Shown: piece by piece, positions 20,835-33,200 of the stretch
Layout of the letters: each line of letters opens with the position of its first letter
How positions within the stretch are numbered: the first letter of the stretch is position 1
Origin: Azolla caroliniana
Lineage: Eukaryota; Polypodiophyta
Direction of reading: 5' to 3'
Length of the DNA stretch: 64,000 nucleotides
Assembly: GCA_043228905.1 (NCBI GenBank)
Contig: JBHGNT010000008.1
Coordinates: 15,314,001-15,378,000, forward strand
Translations under genes and position numbers: made by a program
Notes under the pieces: generated by a model
Seen by the model: only the letters and a program-made list of their open reading frames with translations
The model's database searches: none
What the model was told of the DNA's origin: nothing

Positions 20835-21493
20835 TGACAAGAAATACACGCTCTTTAAGCACAACCGAGTCTAGGATCAAACACAGAAAACGGATAATGA
20901 AGGCACGACACAGTGAAGAGAAGAGTACACAGGATGTTAACGTGGAAAACCTAAACTAGGGAAAAAACCACGGCAACCCACAGAATGCAAACTATCACTA
21001 TATCAGAATGTACAATAGTAGAGCACCGAGGCAACGACCTCGAGCTTGCTATCTTCGCCACAGGCGGCGGTTACAACAGAGGCAACAACCTCTTCTTCTC
21101 TCTCTCTCTCTCTCTCTGTACACTGTTACGCGCTCTGATCTTTCGCCAACAAGAATGACAACGACCACACAACTAAAGTTTGCCCTATGTCATATTTATA
21201 TTAATATGACTTTTCGGCTATTTACAAATATAGCCCTGATGGACTCTCAGAAAACATATTTACGAATATGTCCCTTCATCCAGTGAGCACTCCTCACCCG
21301 GCCTGCATCATCCGGCACTTGCCGGGCACACGTCATCCAATTCTCACCGGGTCTTCCGTTGCTGGGTACTCCACATCCGGTTCTCACCCGGTCTTCACCA
21401 TCCGGATCTTGTCGGGTACTCGTCATCCGGTTCTCACCGGGTCTTCCATTGCCGGGTAGTCCAATCCCATCCGGAGGGACCTGTTTCCTAACA
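20835..21493 (-). mobile_element. Solo LTR (659 bp) of an F-related copia, TSD CTATC
   Basis: On the minus strand it starts TGTTAGGAAACAGGTCCCTC and ends TTCTTGTCA. A perfect 5-bp duplication CTATC flanks it (20830-20834 and 21494-21498). It resembles the LTR of element F: the same GGTCCCTCCGGATGGGA start, CCGG-rich subrepeats of about 50 bp, CATATTCGTAAATATG and the GTTTTCCACGT segment. Removing it rejoins the LINE frame. Confidence 0.93.
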
Positions 21494-21498
21494 CTATC

Positions 21499-22940
21499 TT
21501 GTGGTTGGCTATGTATCTGATGAATAAAAACTACCACTTCAAACATCCGGGGCAGACTGAACTCTGCTATAATAATGTCATGTGGTATTGTCGATTTGCT
21601 TCGGAGTTGACGTGATAACATCGTGGCTCTTGAAAGTATGCCTAGTGACAATGTCTCTCTAAGAGTGAGAAGGATGCATACCCTCTCGTTAGCCTATCTT
21701 TGGCTGCTTGGGTCATCGAGAATTTACCTAAGCGAGCACTAAAAGTGACTCCCAAGTATACATATGATCCAACTACCTCTACTAGTTTATGAGAGAGGGT
21801 TAGGTGACATTTACTCCTAACTCGAGATGATGTATGAAAGATAAGAACTTTAGTTTTCGCTATATTCACTACCAGTCCTTGTTGTGTACAAAAGTCATCT
21901 AAGGCATTAAGATGCTTTTGTAGGTCGTGTTCTGACTCCAACAGCAAGATAATGTCGTCTGCAAAAAGTAAGAGACTAACTTGCGTATCCCCAATAGCTA
22001 CTCCCTTGCCTCCCTTACGAGAAGTAAAATTAGTGATCTCATCAATGTAGATCCCAAAAAGAGTTGTTGGTAGGGAGTAACCTTGTTTTACACCAATGGT
22101 GCTAGTGAAACAATCGGATAGGCCACATGGGCATCTTATACACCCATAGACTTGCTCATATAGGGCATAAATGGCCTAGACCATGTCATTTGGTATCTCC
22201 AAGCTCTTAAGTCTATCAAACAACTTCTCCCTAGGAACTATATCAAAGGCTTTGCGGAAGTCCACAAAGCAACAATATAGTTTCTTCTTACGAGCCTTCG
22301 TCTAGTCAATTAACCACCTAAGTTTGAACATATGGTCAATACTAGAGAAGGCTCATCTAAAGCCAGCCTGCTCAGGTGCTCGAAGACTTAATGTTTCCAT
22401 ATAATCGCTAAGCTCCGCTTCCATTACCGCACCATATAGTTTAGCGAGCATATGGCCTATCATAATGGTCCTATATGTATTTGGGTCCATTGGGTCCCCT
22501 CCTTTATATATAGGGGCCACTGTGTTCATGGTCCATTGTGGTGGAAAACCCTCGGCGAGGGCGCGGTTGAAGATTAGAGTGAGAAAGGGGGCTAGGCACT
22601 CTCGAGCATATATGATGTGCTCGGGTCGCACTCCTGTGTGGTCCATGGATTTCCTATGTTGTAATTTTTTTATGACCTTCGTGACCCTAGATGTCGTAAA
22701 AATTGTCCCCATGTTAGGTCGGGGTGTGGAAGGTATTGGGATGGGTGGTTGGTTCGGGACATGGTAGAGTCTCTCGATATATGTGTGCCAAATATTGGGA
22801 TCCTCAATGGGTGTTTGTGGTCGCGGTTTCCGTAGTCTCTTCCATGCAAGGGCGCAATCCGTACTCATGAGCATATGGTAGAGTTCCCAATATTGGGATG
22901 CTTCCCAAGCTCTTCTTTTACGACGTGTCATCTTGCGCAT
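21499..22940 (-). pseudogene. LINE reverse transcriptase
   Basis: From right to left: RT N-terminal part with PEHIIYARECLAPFLTLIFN and VAPIYKGGDPMDPNTYRTI (22353-22700), the thumb/finger segment ending APEQAGFR, then GVKQGYSLPTTLFGIYIDE (about 22050) and the catalytic box FADD at 21954-21965 in LLLFADDIILLL. Stops separate the parts. The enzyme would copy LINE RNA at a nicked target. Confidence 0.82.
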
Positions 22941-22952
22941 CTCTTTTCGAGC

Positions 22953-24030
22953 CTATACTGAGGAAATAGTACCACCAAGTCGCGACACTTTAAGTTGTCT
23001 ATACAACTCTCTACAATCCGTTGCATACCACTTGTTCTGTGGCATAGACCCTATTCTACTATGATTGGAGTGTTTCATGTATGGGAAGCTACTAATTGTT
23101 GCCGAGTGAAGGATGTGTGCGAGTTCTATAGTGAGGTTCTCTAAAGGCAAGGAAGAATCAAAAGAGGAGAGATGGGCTTGAACATGTCGAGAGTAGATGT
23201 CAGCGAGCTCATGCGTGAAATGTATTATGGTGTGATGGTTTGGTTGACTAGAGTTAGTGGCGTGGGAGGTGTCGCATTTTAGCTTAAAGTATAGGAAGCT
23301 ATGGTCTACACCAAAGGGGTTTTAAACCATGTGGGTAGCTTCAGGGCGTCCTATTAGGTAATCAACTATGCTTTCCCCTCCTCCATGTGGGAAACATGTG
23401 AGCGCTTTCGAGCCCGTCCACTTGGCTAATCCATAGTATATGATCATCTAGTGTTGGCTTCCAAGTTCAAGTAGGTGATGACCAAAGCTTGTAGCGTCTG
23501 CACCTTGATCCTTTGATGTACGCGTTATGTCTAAGTCTAAAGGGTCAACATTCACCATTTCGAGGTTTCTATCCATATGAAATATTGTGCATTGTTGGGA
23601 TTGGGTTCTCGCATTGAAATCTCCTACAAGGAAAACTTCCCCTTGAGAAGAATATTAGATTATGTCATCCGATAAAGGTTCGTATGGAGAAGGCCCATGC
23701 AGCGTTCCTTCATCAACTATACTCACCTCTCTAGCCATATTATACCGGGATCCTTTCGGGGGGAAGTAACACGTGGCAATAAATATCGCCTAGTCCTTGC
23801 TAGTGAGGACTTTCACCCACATAAAACGGGCTTCTGGGTCTTTCTTTAGTATTTCTATCCTATTATGCGTCTCTCTCCGAAATAGTATCACAACCCCTCC
23901 AGACTCTCTAGTAGTGTATGTCGACATGAGGTTTGTCTAAATACAGATTCCCAAGTTGTAATACTATATGATTTATTCATGGTTGTTACCCTTTAGTGTC
24001 ATTATAGATTTGGGTTTTCGCCCCCCTTAT
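22953..24030 (-). pseudogene. LINE APE-type endonuclease
   Basis: The motifs of apurinic-endonuclease-like LINE nucleases are visible in different frames: VGDFNART (about 23608-23630), GGGESIVDYLIG (about 23350-23390) and FGVDHSFLYFKL (about 23280-23320). The part nearest RT is open (PLENLTIELAHILHSATI). Stops such as the one near 23650 show decay. Confidence 0.75.
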
Positions 24031-24415
24031 GACGGCATGTGTATTTTGTACGGTCTGGTGATTACTCTATCTATAGAAGCTTTCATGTAGACGGACGCAA
24101 TTCTTGGTTTTCATATAATAGAGCTGATTCTTTGCCCGGAGCCCCGCTCGATATGAGTTCCCTTCAGGCCAATGGTTGTTCCAGAAATGAGGTTTCTTCG
24201 CTGCACGGGCGAGTAATTTTTGTTTTTCCCTTCCATTCTGGGCGCTCTCTCAAGAGTTCTACCGTCTCTACTTCCGGCTACTTTGCCTTTGATAGTGAGC
24301 GGTTACTCTAATGATAGGATTGTCTACATGAAGAACATGTTTTAGTCATCGGAAGTCCTTGTCGTTCATTACTGTAGTGGGTGTCTATTTTTGTTAACTT
24401 TCCAATTCTCCTACC

Positions 24416-25110
24416 TGTGAGGAAGGAATCGTTGGGATTTTGGATGGAAGAAATGAATGAGTAGAAATAGATAAATAGTGATCAACAAGATATGACAAGA
24501 TAGGATATAGAATGATATTTGACGCAATAAAAGAGATTTATAATTATTCGATGAAAGAGTTACAAAATGGTTGTGAGCGTTGTTGAATTCTTCATCTCAC
24601 AAGGTAATCGCTCTTCTATTTCTTGATAGTAAGCCACAACAATCTTCACTTCAATATTTTGATGAAGATAAAAATCGACCCGTCGCCCTTTCATTGCGAG
24701 TTGAGCACCACAACCGCCAAGGTAGCTCTTCTCTTGTCTTCTTTTTTTCTCTTGCTCTTTCTATCTTATGATATCTCTTATGTAATATAATTCTATTTTA
24801 TTCTCTTTATATATCATACAATATAGTTCTTCAATTTCAATTCCTTTCATATACCTTGTGACCATACTCCCTCCTCCTTTTATAGGGAAGAAATGGTTCT
24901 ACATGTGGGCCATGTGGCGCACATGTAGAGAGGCTCTTGCATGTGTGCTATATGGTGCACATGTTGTACATTTCATGGTTTAAACCATACAATACAACAA
25001 CACATATATTTTATGTAAATCACAAGTATAGGTGAAATGGTAAGGTTTGAATGACGTAAGGTTGGGACTTGTTGGTTCAAGTCCTCTTTTGCCCATGTAA
25101 TATGCTATAT
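24416..25110 (-). repeat. LTR-like region with tRNA-like module
   Basis: The minus strand has a TATA box CTATAAAAGG (24876-24885), one RY motif upstream (24938) and, further upstream, a tRNA-like module on the opposite strand (25024-25094). This is the layout of the LTRs of M, L and K. The left end may be TGTGAGGAAGG at 24416; no primer site or target duplication could be confirmed. Confidence 0.45.
25024..25094 (+). other. tRNA-like module
   Basis: A-box-like TATAGGTGAAATGGTAAGG is followed 30 bp later by GTTGGTTCAAGTCC, a B-box-like segment. Related copies lie at 25192-25260 and 25279-25350. Confidence 0.5.
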
Positions 25111-25191
25111 GGTGTGCATGTAGTATATTACATGGTTTAGACTATAAAATACTACTTCAAATAAAACAATGCATATGATATCTTGTAAATT

Positions 25192-25366
25192 ATTAGCATA
25201 GGCTAAATGGTAAGGTTTGAATGTCATGAGGGGTTATTGGCTCAATTCCTCTCTCATTCATGTAATATAACCTATATTATTAGCATAGGCTAAATGGTAA
25301 GGTTTGAATGTCATAAGGAGGGGTTATTGGCTCAAGTCCTCTCTCATTCATGTAATATAACCTATA
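25192..25366 (+). repeat. Two tandem 87-bp tRNA-like units
   Basis: The unit starting TAGCATAGGCTAAATGGTAAGG is found at 25194 and 25281. Each contains an A-box-like part, a B-box-like GGCTCAAGTCC (GGCTCAATTCC in the first copy) and the tail CATTCATGTAATATAACC. The copies differ by a few bases and a 2-bp indel. Confidence 0.85.
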
Positions 25367-25426
25367 TATATATTCATTTGCCTCTACATGTAGTGTATAA
25401 TATTATCATAGTGTATTATTAATATT

Positions 25427-25727
25427 TGTAATGAAATGGGAGGCAAGAGTGATTGCAATGCAGTGGAAGAAGATTGAGAGAGAGTGTGTGTGTGTGAGGC
25501 AAGAGAGAGAGAGAGAGAGAGCTCTTAAGACAAAGATAGAAAAACTGTATATTAACCAAAAAATACATCAAACATAAAACATCCAATGTTAACTAAGTTA
25601 CAATGCGTTGGTTTATATACCAACTAAGTTAGGGCAAATGCCCTTTCTATTATTTACAAAACTAGCCCAACATGTCCATCAGCTAGTGTGAAACCTATCT
25701 AAGGGAAGTTGTGTTCGACTCTCAACA
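25427..25727 (-). repeat. Copia 3' LTR (301 bp, minus)
   Basis: On the minus strand it begins TGTTGAGAGTCGAACAC and ends CCCATTTCATTACA. It is the sister of 6017-6322 and has the same AG and GT microsatellites (25479-25524). The RNase H fragment lies directly upstream on the minus strand. Confidence 0.87.
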
Positions 25728-25821
25728 CGCCCCTCAGAGCACAACTTCTATCTATCGAGAAGGTTGTTTGGTTCGTACTTCGACTTGTCTAGTCGGATGT
25801 GTTGCGTACTCGCGTACTTGA

Positions 25822-26640
25822 TCAATTGCATATGTGTTGCGTATCATTGTGTATTGCTTCCATGTCACCTATACCTGTACTCCCCCTCAAGTTCGGCAAT
25901 GTAGATGTCGTGAGACCAAGGTCCGATGCAAATTGCCCGAGCTTGTTGACTCCTATGGCTTTCGTAAATATATCAGCAACTTGGAGGTGGGTACTGGTAT
26001 GTTGTAGATCGATCTCGCCGGCCTGTACGCCCTCGCGGATGAAGTGGTAATGCACTTCGATATGTTTAGTCCGCGCGTGAAATACGGGGTTCCGCGCCAG
26101 GTAGATACTACCCATGTTGTTGCAATAGAGACGAATTGGATCCTTAATGGGAACGCCCAAATCCTTTAGTATGTATTTAAGCCACGCCTCTTCGCATGCG
26201 GCGACTGCTGCAGCCCTATATTCGGCTTCCATGCTCGATAATGCGACTGTCGGCTATTTCTTGCTGCTCCAAGAGATTGCTCCACTGTCGAGGGAGAAGA
26301 CAAATTCGGAGGTGGATCGTCTATCCGCTTTATAGCCTGCCCAGTTCGCGTTAGTGTACCCTTCGAGTCGAATAGTCGTGTTCGATTTATAAATGATGCC
26401 GTAGGCCATTGTTGTACTGACATACCGTAGTATCCTCTTAGCACAATCAAGATGAAGGTTTCGCGGATTCTGCATGAATTGGCTAAGTAGGCCAACTGAA
26501 TAACTGAGGTCGGGTCGCGTAATGGTTAGATAGATCAAACTATCGATCAGTTGTCGATACTGAGTCGGCTCACTCTCAACGGTTCCGGAATTAGCATCAA
26601 TCTTTAGGTTACAATTGAGAGGGGTAGACACAGGCTTGCA
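25822..26640 (-). pseudogene. Copia RT C-terminus and RNase H (minus)
   Basis: Segments: CKPVSTPLNCNLKID, SLIYLTITRPDLSYSVGLLS, YTNANWAGYKADRRSTS (RNase H) and MEAEYRAAAVAACEEAWL, then LYCNNMGSIYLARNPVFHAR and VADIFTKAIGVNKLGQF. A stop and frame change near 26255 break it. At about 26640 it meets a plus-strand copia integrase of another family in a head-to-head junction. Confidence 0.87.
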
Positions 26641-29368
26641 CTCGACGTGATACACTCCGATGTGTGGGGGCCAGCACAAAACGTTAGTCTTGGCGGGAGC
26701 CGATAATTCGTCTCCTTCATCGACGACTACACGCGGCACACATGGATCTACCTCATCGAGAGGAAGAGCGAAGTCTTCGACTGTTTCCGGGACCTCAAAG
26801 GGTTCGTGGAAACGGAAACAGGAAGACAGATCAAGTGCCTGCGGTGGGATGGCGGAAAAAAATACTTTTCCAGTCAATTCAACGGTTATCTACAACAGAT
26901 GGGAATTCCGCGCGAATTCAGTTGCAGATACACGCCGGAGCAAAACGCCGTGGTCGAGAGGAAAAATCGGTCGGTTGTGGAAGCAGCACGGGCAATGTTG
27001 GATAAGAAGAGCTTGCCCAAGTTCTACTGGGCCGAGGCGGTAAGGACCGCGGTATACATCCAGAATCGGATTGGAGATAAAGTGTCGACGCACGAGCTAT
27101 ATTTCGGAACGAAGCCGAACTTGTGACACTTACGAGTTTTCGGTAGCATTGCGTATGTGCATGTGCCGAAGGAGAAAAGGAGGAAGTCAGACGTGAAAGC
27201 CGAGAAGTGTATCTTGGTCGGCTATTCGGACGAGCAGAAGGGTTATAAGTCCTATAACCCGCGTACCAAACAAGCGCGTGTGAGCCACATCATTGTGTTT
27301 GATGAGTCCGCGTCATGGTACTTGCCCCCGACTCCGGACCTCACCTCCAATCCGGGTTCTGACGATGAGGTCAATGAGAGTGAGATGCCTACGGATGAAC
27401 CTGAAATCGGAACCCGCGAAGAGAGTCCGATTTCGTTTCGGTTAAGTGGACTGAATGGACGACTGAGTCGTTTCGACCAGTCTGATGAAGAGCCGGCGAG
27501 TAGTGGAGACTCGGCCGTACATTTCCCGCGCTGGAAGCCGAGGAGACGGCTTACGCGCAAAGAGAAAGGGAAGAAAAAGGTGTCGGATTCCGGCATGGAT
27601 AGAAACAAGTCAGACCAACGCGAGTCCGACTCCGAGGAAAGCGGTGACGGGTCTTCAAGAGCAAAGTCCGCGTCGGCCGAGAAGACCTTGACATCGACTA
27701 AACACCAATTATGCCGATCTACCCGCCAGAAGAACCCAGTTTTACGGTTCAGATACAACGAGTACATGGTGCATCATTATGCGTACATGACCCGTGTAGC
27801 GGAAGTGCGTGAGCCGGAGAGCTATGCAGATGTGGCTAAGGACGCGAACTGGCGCGCCGCAATGAAGGAAGAGATGCACGCATTGGCAGAAAACGAGACC
27901 TGGGACCAGGTTGACGCACCAAAGGGTGGGGTGTACAAAGTCAAGTACAACACCGACGGCTCGGTCAACCGATACAAGGCCCGATTAGTAGCAAAAGGCT
28001 ACGCGTAGAAACACGTCATTGACTACGATGAGACGTTTGCACCAGTCGTGAAGATGACGACTGGCCGTATTTTGCTCGCGGTAGCTGCGGCAAAGGGGTG
28101 ACACTTACATCAGATGGATGTAAAGAATGCGTTCCTACAAGGTGAGATTGAGGAACAAGTGTACATGGTACAGCCCCCCGGATTTCACTCCAGAACGAAC
28201 ACCTCGGCGGTGTGCCGATTGAAGAAGTCCCTTTACGGACTGAAGCAAGCTCCGCGTGCCTGGAACGCGAAGATCACGCAGCAACTGCGTCGGATGGGCT
28301 TTGCAATGTCAAAATCGGACTCTTCCCTATTCATCCGGAAAGGTCGACTCGGGCCAGTTAGTATTTTACTATACGTTGATGACTTGGTCATCACTGGCGT
28401 CGACCTAGATGAAATCGACCGCGTGAAGCTCCAACTTGCGGCATCATTCAACATGAAGGATCTGGGGACCTTCATTACTTCCTTGGGATCAAAGTGGTCC
28501 GCACCCCCGAAGCCATACTGATCAGCCAATGTCATTACGCGCTGAATATGCTCTTCAAATTCGGGATTGCAGACTGTAAGTCCATCTCGACTGCTCTTGA
28601 TAGAACCATCAAGCTTCGCCCCAATTCCGGAAAGGTGTGCGACCCGACCAGGTTCCGACAAATTGTCGAAAGCCTCATTTACTTGACAATCACCCGACCC
28701 GATCTCAATTATCCAGTCGGGGTGATTAGTCAGTTTATGGCGCGACCTACCGAGGAGCACCTTCAGTGTGCGCAATGCGTATTGTGGTATGTAAGCAGCA
28801 CTAAGGACTAGGGACTGCTATTTCGGACCGGTCTAGCCCCGCAATTGGTTGGCTACACCGATGCTGATTGGGCTGGCAACGCCGCCGATCGCCGATCCAC
28901 ATCCGGATACGCGTTCTCTCTTGGGAGTGCCGCGATAGCGTGGAGTAGCAAGAAACAACCGACAGTTGCACTGTCGAGCACCGAAGCCGAGTATAGAGGA
29001 GCGGTTGTCGCGACATGTGAAGTCATATGGTTGAAGCGGCTACTTAAGGATCTGCAGGTGGAGGTGTCCAATCCGACGACGATCTACTGCGACAACCTCA
29101 GCAACATCCAGCTCGCAAAGAACCCCGTCTTGCACGAACGGACCAAGCACATTGAGGCGCACTACCATTTTGTCCATGAGCATGTCCTTTCTGGTGAAGT
29201 CGAACTTCAGTATGTTTCGACGAATCAACAGACCGCCGACATCTTTACCAAGCCTCTTGGTCTGGACAAGTTGTGGCGATTCTCGGGTGTGCTTGGGTTT
29301 CGTCACCTCGACGTGCCGAACTTGAGGGGGAGAGACGTCCCTGATGACCACAGAAGGGAGCAAGGAAG
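26640..29368 (+). pseudogene. Copia E, first part: integrase to RNase H
   Basis: It begins at the start of integrase (LDVIHSDVWGPAQ) and continues FVSFIDDYTRHTWI, WDGGKKYFSSQF, TPEQNAVVERKNRSVVEAAR, a charged linker (27300-27700), RT ([20 protein letters not shown] at about 28376) and RNase H ([20 protein letters not shown] at 28855, [32 protein letters not shown]). Four stops (27123, 28006, 28099, 28809) and one frameshift near 28480 make it inactive. It is interrupted at 29368 by element D and resumes at 36379. Confidence 0.9.
29364..29368 (+). repeat. TSD of element D, left copy (GGAAG)
   Basis: GGAAG directly precedes the 5' LTR and is repeated at 36374-36378 after the 3' LTR. Confidence 0.95.
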
Positions 29369-30116
29369 TGTGAAAGTGTTTTTAGAATCTAAGCCATTGA
29401 ACATTAGGAGAATATAAAGTATAGATAATTCACCTTTTGAGGATAAGAACACGAACTAAGACCTTAGGGAAGAAGTCAAAAGTAAAAGTACGAGACCAAG
29501 AGAAAAGTAAAAAGAGAAAACGCAGACTATAAAAAACAGTAAAAATAGAATGGTCATAACTCCCTCGTTGTTTATCCAAATATCACGTTTAAATATGGAT
29601 TAGAAAGCTTGTAAAAAGAGCTTTCTATAGCTTTTTAAATCGCTTAATTTGGATATCGGATGAGGGAGATATGACGATTAGAAGGTTGATGTGTCATAGC
29701 TAAAAATAGGGAGATAAAAAGCTTCTAAAAATAGCATGAACGTGGATAAGAAGAGGAAGGTTATAAAAGAAGAAGTAATATTAGGGAGAAGGGGGCTGAG
29801 AGTGAAGGCCAAAGAGTGGATGAGGAGTGTTAGGAAGAAGTGTCTTTGTGGAAGAGGAAGTGTCTTAGAAGAGGAAGGTCTTTGGTTTTAGTTCAATGTG
29901 GAGTTTGTCTCCTTTGTATTCTCTTGATGTTGGAATATCAGAACATTCTTATTTCTTGCTCGCTTTCTCTATCTTTTTTCTTAGTTTCTTGAGTTATACT
30001 CTCTAATCATAATTACCTAGAGCTATATAATATATTATGATTTTCAACTCCATCTAATCGGTTTGGTCAAGCCCTCATATAGTGTATAACTATCTATTAT
30101 CTTATACACACTATCA
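29369..30116 (+). repeat. 5' LTR of D (748 bp)
   Basis: It starts TGTGAAAGTGTTTTTAGAAT and ends ACACACTATCA. A TATA box (GGTTATAAAAGAAG) is at about 29759-29772. A solo LTR of a related family is at 15115-15755. Confidence 0.95.
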
Positions 30117-30119
30117 TTT

Positions 30120-30138
30120 TTGGCGCTCCAGGGAGGGC
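30120..30138 (+). other. Primer binding site of D
   Basis: Three bases after the LTR the strand reads TGGCGCTCCAGGGAGGG. It resembles the complement of plant tRNA-Asn (TGGCGC then a GGAGGG end) with about three mismatches. The tRNA assignment is tentative. Confidence 0.6.
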
Positions 30139-30204
30139 GGATCCTTTCCGTATAGGAGGGAGAACTTATCATTTAATTGTGTACTATATTACATTAACTT
30201 AGCT

Positions 30205-33200
30205 ATGCAATTTGCATTTTCAGGTGAAAGAACACAAGATGCGGGTGCCTTTTTGGCATCTTTTGAGCATCATGCTGTCTCTATTGGACGCATCACCGAC
30301 AATGAGAAGTTACCTTTATTGGTAGCTACATTCTATGGTCGAGCTCGAGATTGGTATGACTCTCTTCCTCCAAACCAACAGGGAGCATATCAATTGTTGG
30401 TGCACCAGTTTCGTGCCAAATATATTCAACGACGAAGTGCAACCGAAGTAAGGGAAGAGCTATTTCGACTAAAGATGGAATCACCAATTGGTTTCACTGA
30501 GTATGAAAGAAATTTCAAGGATTTGTGGACTACATGGATTCGTCTTCGTGGCGGCACTGAAGACGAGTGGTTTAAAATGGAACGATTCAAGATGGGTCTT
30601 GATATGTATTTCCGTTTGGAAGCAAACTTGAAGGATCCCACATCGTTTCAAGCTCTTATCCAAGTTTGTCAAGCTTATGATCGACAAGTGAAGATGATGA
30701 GCTCCTTGGGGGATCCCCAAATGACGGCTTTGGGTGCAAATTTGATGCCTCGTGCCAACTTTCAAGCCTCATCTTCAATTGTGCATGGGGGACAAGTGTT
30801 TCCAAATGTGTATACCACCACAACAATAAACCCAACAAGTATATCCCAAGAAGTTGAACAAGTGAGGAGTGAACAAGATACCATGGCATTGGTAAATCGG
30901 CGCTTTGATGAAGTGATGACCCACTTGCGACAATCCCAAGCAATTCACAACACTATTCCCGATGGTGGTGGCTCTAGAGGGCATCACGGTGTAATTTGTT
31001 ATTCTTGTCAAGAGGAGGGACACATCTCAACAAGATGTCCTCATCGACAACAAAGAGGCATGGGAAGAGGCATTTATCAAGTGCAAAGGAATGGACAACG
31101 ACCTAACAACAATGAAGTCGAAGGAAACGTAACACTCCCTATGGCTCAGGTTCCTACAATCCCTCATAATGTGAATCTTCTTAATTTTATTGATGATAGT
31201 GATAATTCTTTTGAAGTAGCTCCTGTGAAAAGGACAAGGTCCTCGCAAAAGGAGAAAGAAGTTGAAGGAGAATCTAGTGCCTCAAGACAAAAGAAGAAGT
31301 CTAAGGAGAATGAGAACGAGGAAAAATTGAGAAGGAGACACTCTAGAAGAAAGATCAAGATGGAGGACATTCCTATGGGTGAAGGTGTAGAAGCTTTCAA
31401 TTTGAAGCATGAGTTGATTTCAAGTGGACCAAGGATAACATGGCCGCAACTTCTCCAATTATCTCCCACATTACGAAAGGAGTGGGGGCGACTTGCAAGT
31501 ATTCGCCAAAGTCGGAAGACTGTGCATTATGTGGGAATCGTGCGAGTAGAAGATCGAAAGGACATACGACCCACCATCCCCGTCTCCATCAAAGGGTTTC
31601 ACATCAAAGATGCGTTGGTTGATAGTGGTGCTAGAGTAAGCTTGATTTCTGAATTTGTGGTAAACAAAGTGGGAATTCCTATAAGTAGGTCATCTTCGGC
31701 AAGAGTGGCTGTAGCCGATGGTGGAGTGGTCCATTGCATTGGCATAGTGGAGGATGTTGTCATCAAGTGTTTTGGGGTAAGCATTTCCATGGATTTTCAT
31801 GTAATACCACTAAAAGGACCGTCATATTCTTTGGTACTAGGACGACCATGGATGCAAGAACTCAATGTTGTCCAAGATTGGAGCAAAGGTTTGATGACCA
31901 TAACGCCATCAAAAGGAGTGAGCATACATTATGATATGCGGCAACAAAGACTTATTGAGAAAGAAGAAGATGGAATAACTGAATATGATAGTGGGTCCGC
32001 ATATGAAAGTGATGAAAGTGAAGATTCCTCGTCAGAATGGGAAATGGCCACATCATATGCCGTTTTGAAGGAAGAAGATGATGAAGGAGGTTTAATTACT
32101 ATGGAGCAAAAAGAGAAGATGATTTCTAAAGATCTTAAAGGGCAAGAGAGGCAACAATTTATTAATTTGATTTCTGAATTTCCTAACCTTTTCATTAGTG
32201 ATTATGCTCATATTAGGGGTGTAGATGTCATCCAACATCACATAAATCTAAAGGAGGGTACAACTCCCGTTGCGCAAAAGTTGCGAAGGCTAGGTCACGT
32301 GCAAAAGGAGGCCTTATTAAAGGAAGTCAAAGCTTTGTTGCGTGCACAATTCATTTACCCAGTGGAAGATTCTGAATGGGTTTCGCCCATTGTGGTGGTA
32401 CCTAAAAAGAATGGAAAATGGAGGGTTTGTGTTGATTACAAACCTCTAAATGCGGCTACCAAGAGGGATCACTTTCCTCTCCCTTTCCAAGATGAAATAT
32501 TAGATGAAATTGCGGGTCATGAAATGTACTCTGTTTGTGATGGCTATTCAGGTTATTTTCAAATTCGTATTGCGGAAGAGGATCAAAAGAAGACGACATT
32601 CATCACTCCATGGGGATGCTTTGCATATCGATGCATGCCCTTTGGACTCACAAATGCTGTTTTTACATTTAATCGTCTTGCTATTCATGTATTCCAACCA
32701 TTCTTTGGAAAGTTTGTTAGAGTCTTTATGGATGACTTTGCAATTTATAGTAGCAGGAAAGACCATTTGGAAAAGGTTCGCTCGGCATTCAAAAGATTGG
32801 AGGAATGCAAAATGCAACTCAACCCAGAGAAGTGTCACATAGGTGAAAAGGAGGTGGTGATGCTTGGTCATGTGGTGTCTCAAGAAGGAATCAAAGTTGA
32901 TAGCTCAAAGATTGAAGCAATTCAAAAGATGACAACACCCACGAGTATCAAAGATTTGGAGGTATTTGTTCAAAAAGTTCGTTACTTTGAACGATTCATT
33001 CATATGTTGGCCCAAATTCTCTATCCTTTTCGCATTATTCTTCGCACCAACAACTTCTTGTGGACATCTACAACTGAAGAGCAATATGTAAGAATAAAAG
33101 AACTATTATGTAATGCTCCTATTCTAAAGCCACCTGATAGAACATCTACCTTCTTTCTTTCTCTTAGTGTTGGATCTCATGCTATAGGAGCCATTCTTAT

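Larger units (their letters stand above)
19831..24400 (-). mobile_element. LINE (non-LTR retrotransposon), decayed
   Basis: The minus strand holds, in order, an APE-type endonuclease, a reverse transcriptase and a C-terminal zinc-finger region, the order expected of a plant LINE. Frameshifts and stops occur throughout. A solo LTR (20835-21493) splits it. The 5' end lies near 24300-24400, just before an LTR-like region. Confidence 0.82.
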
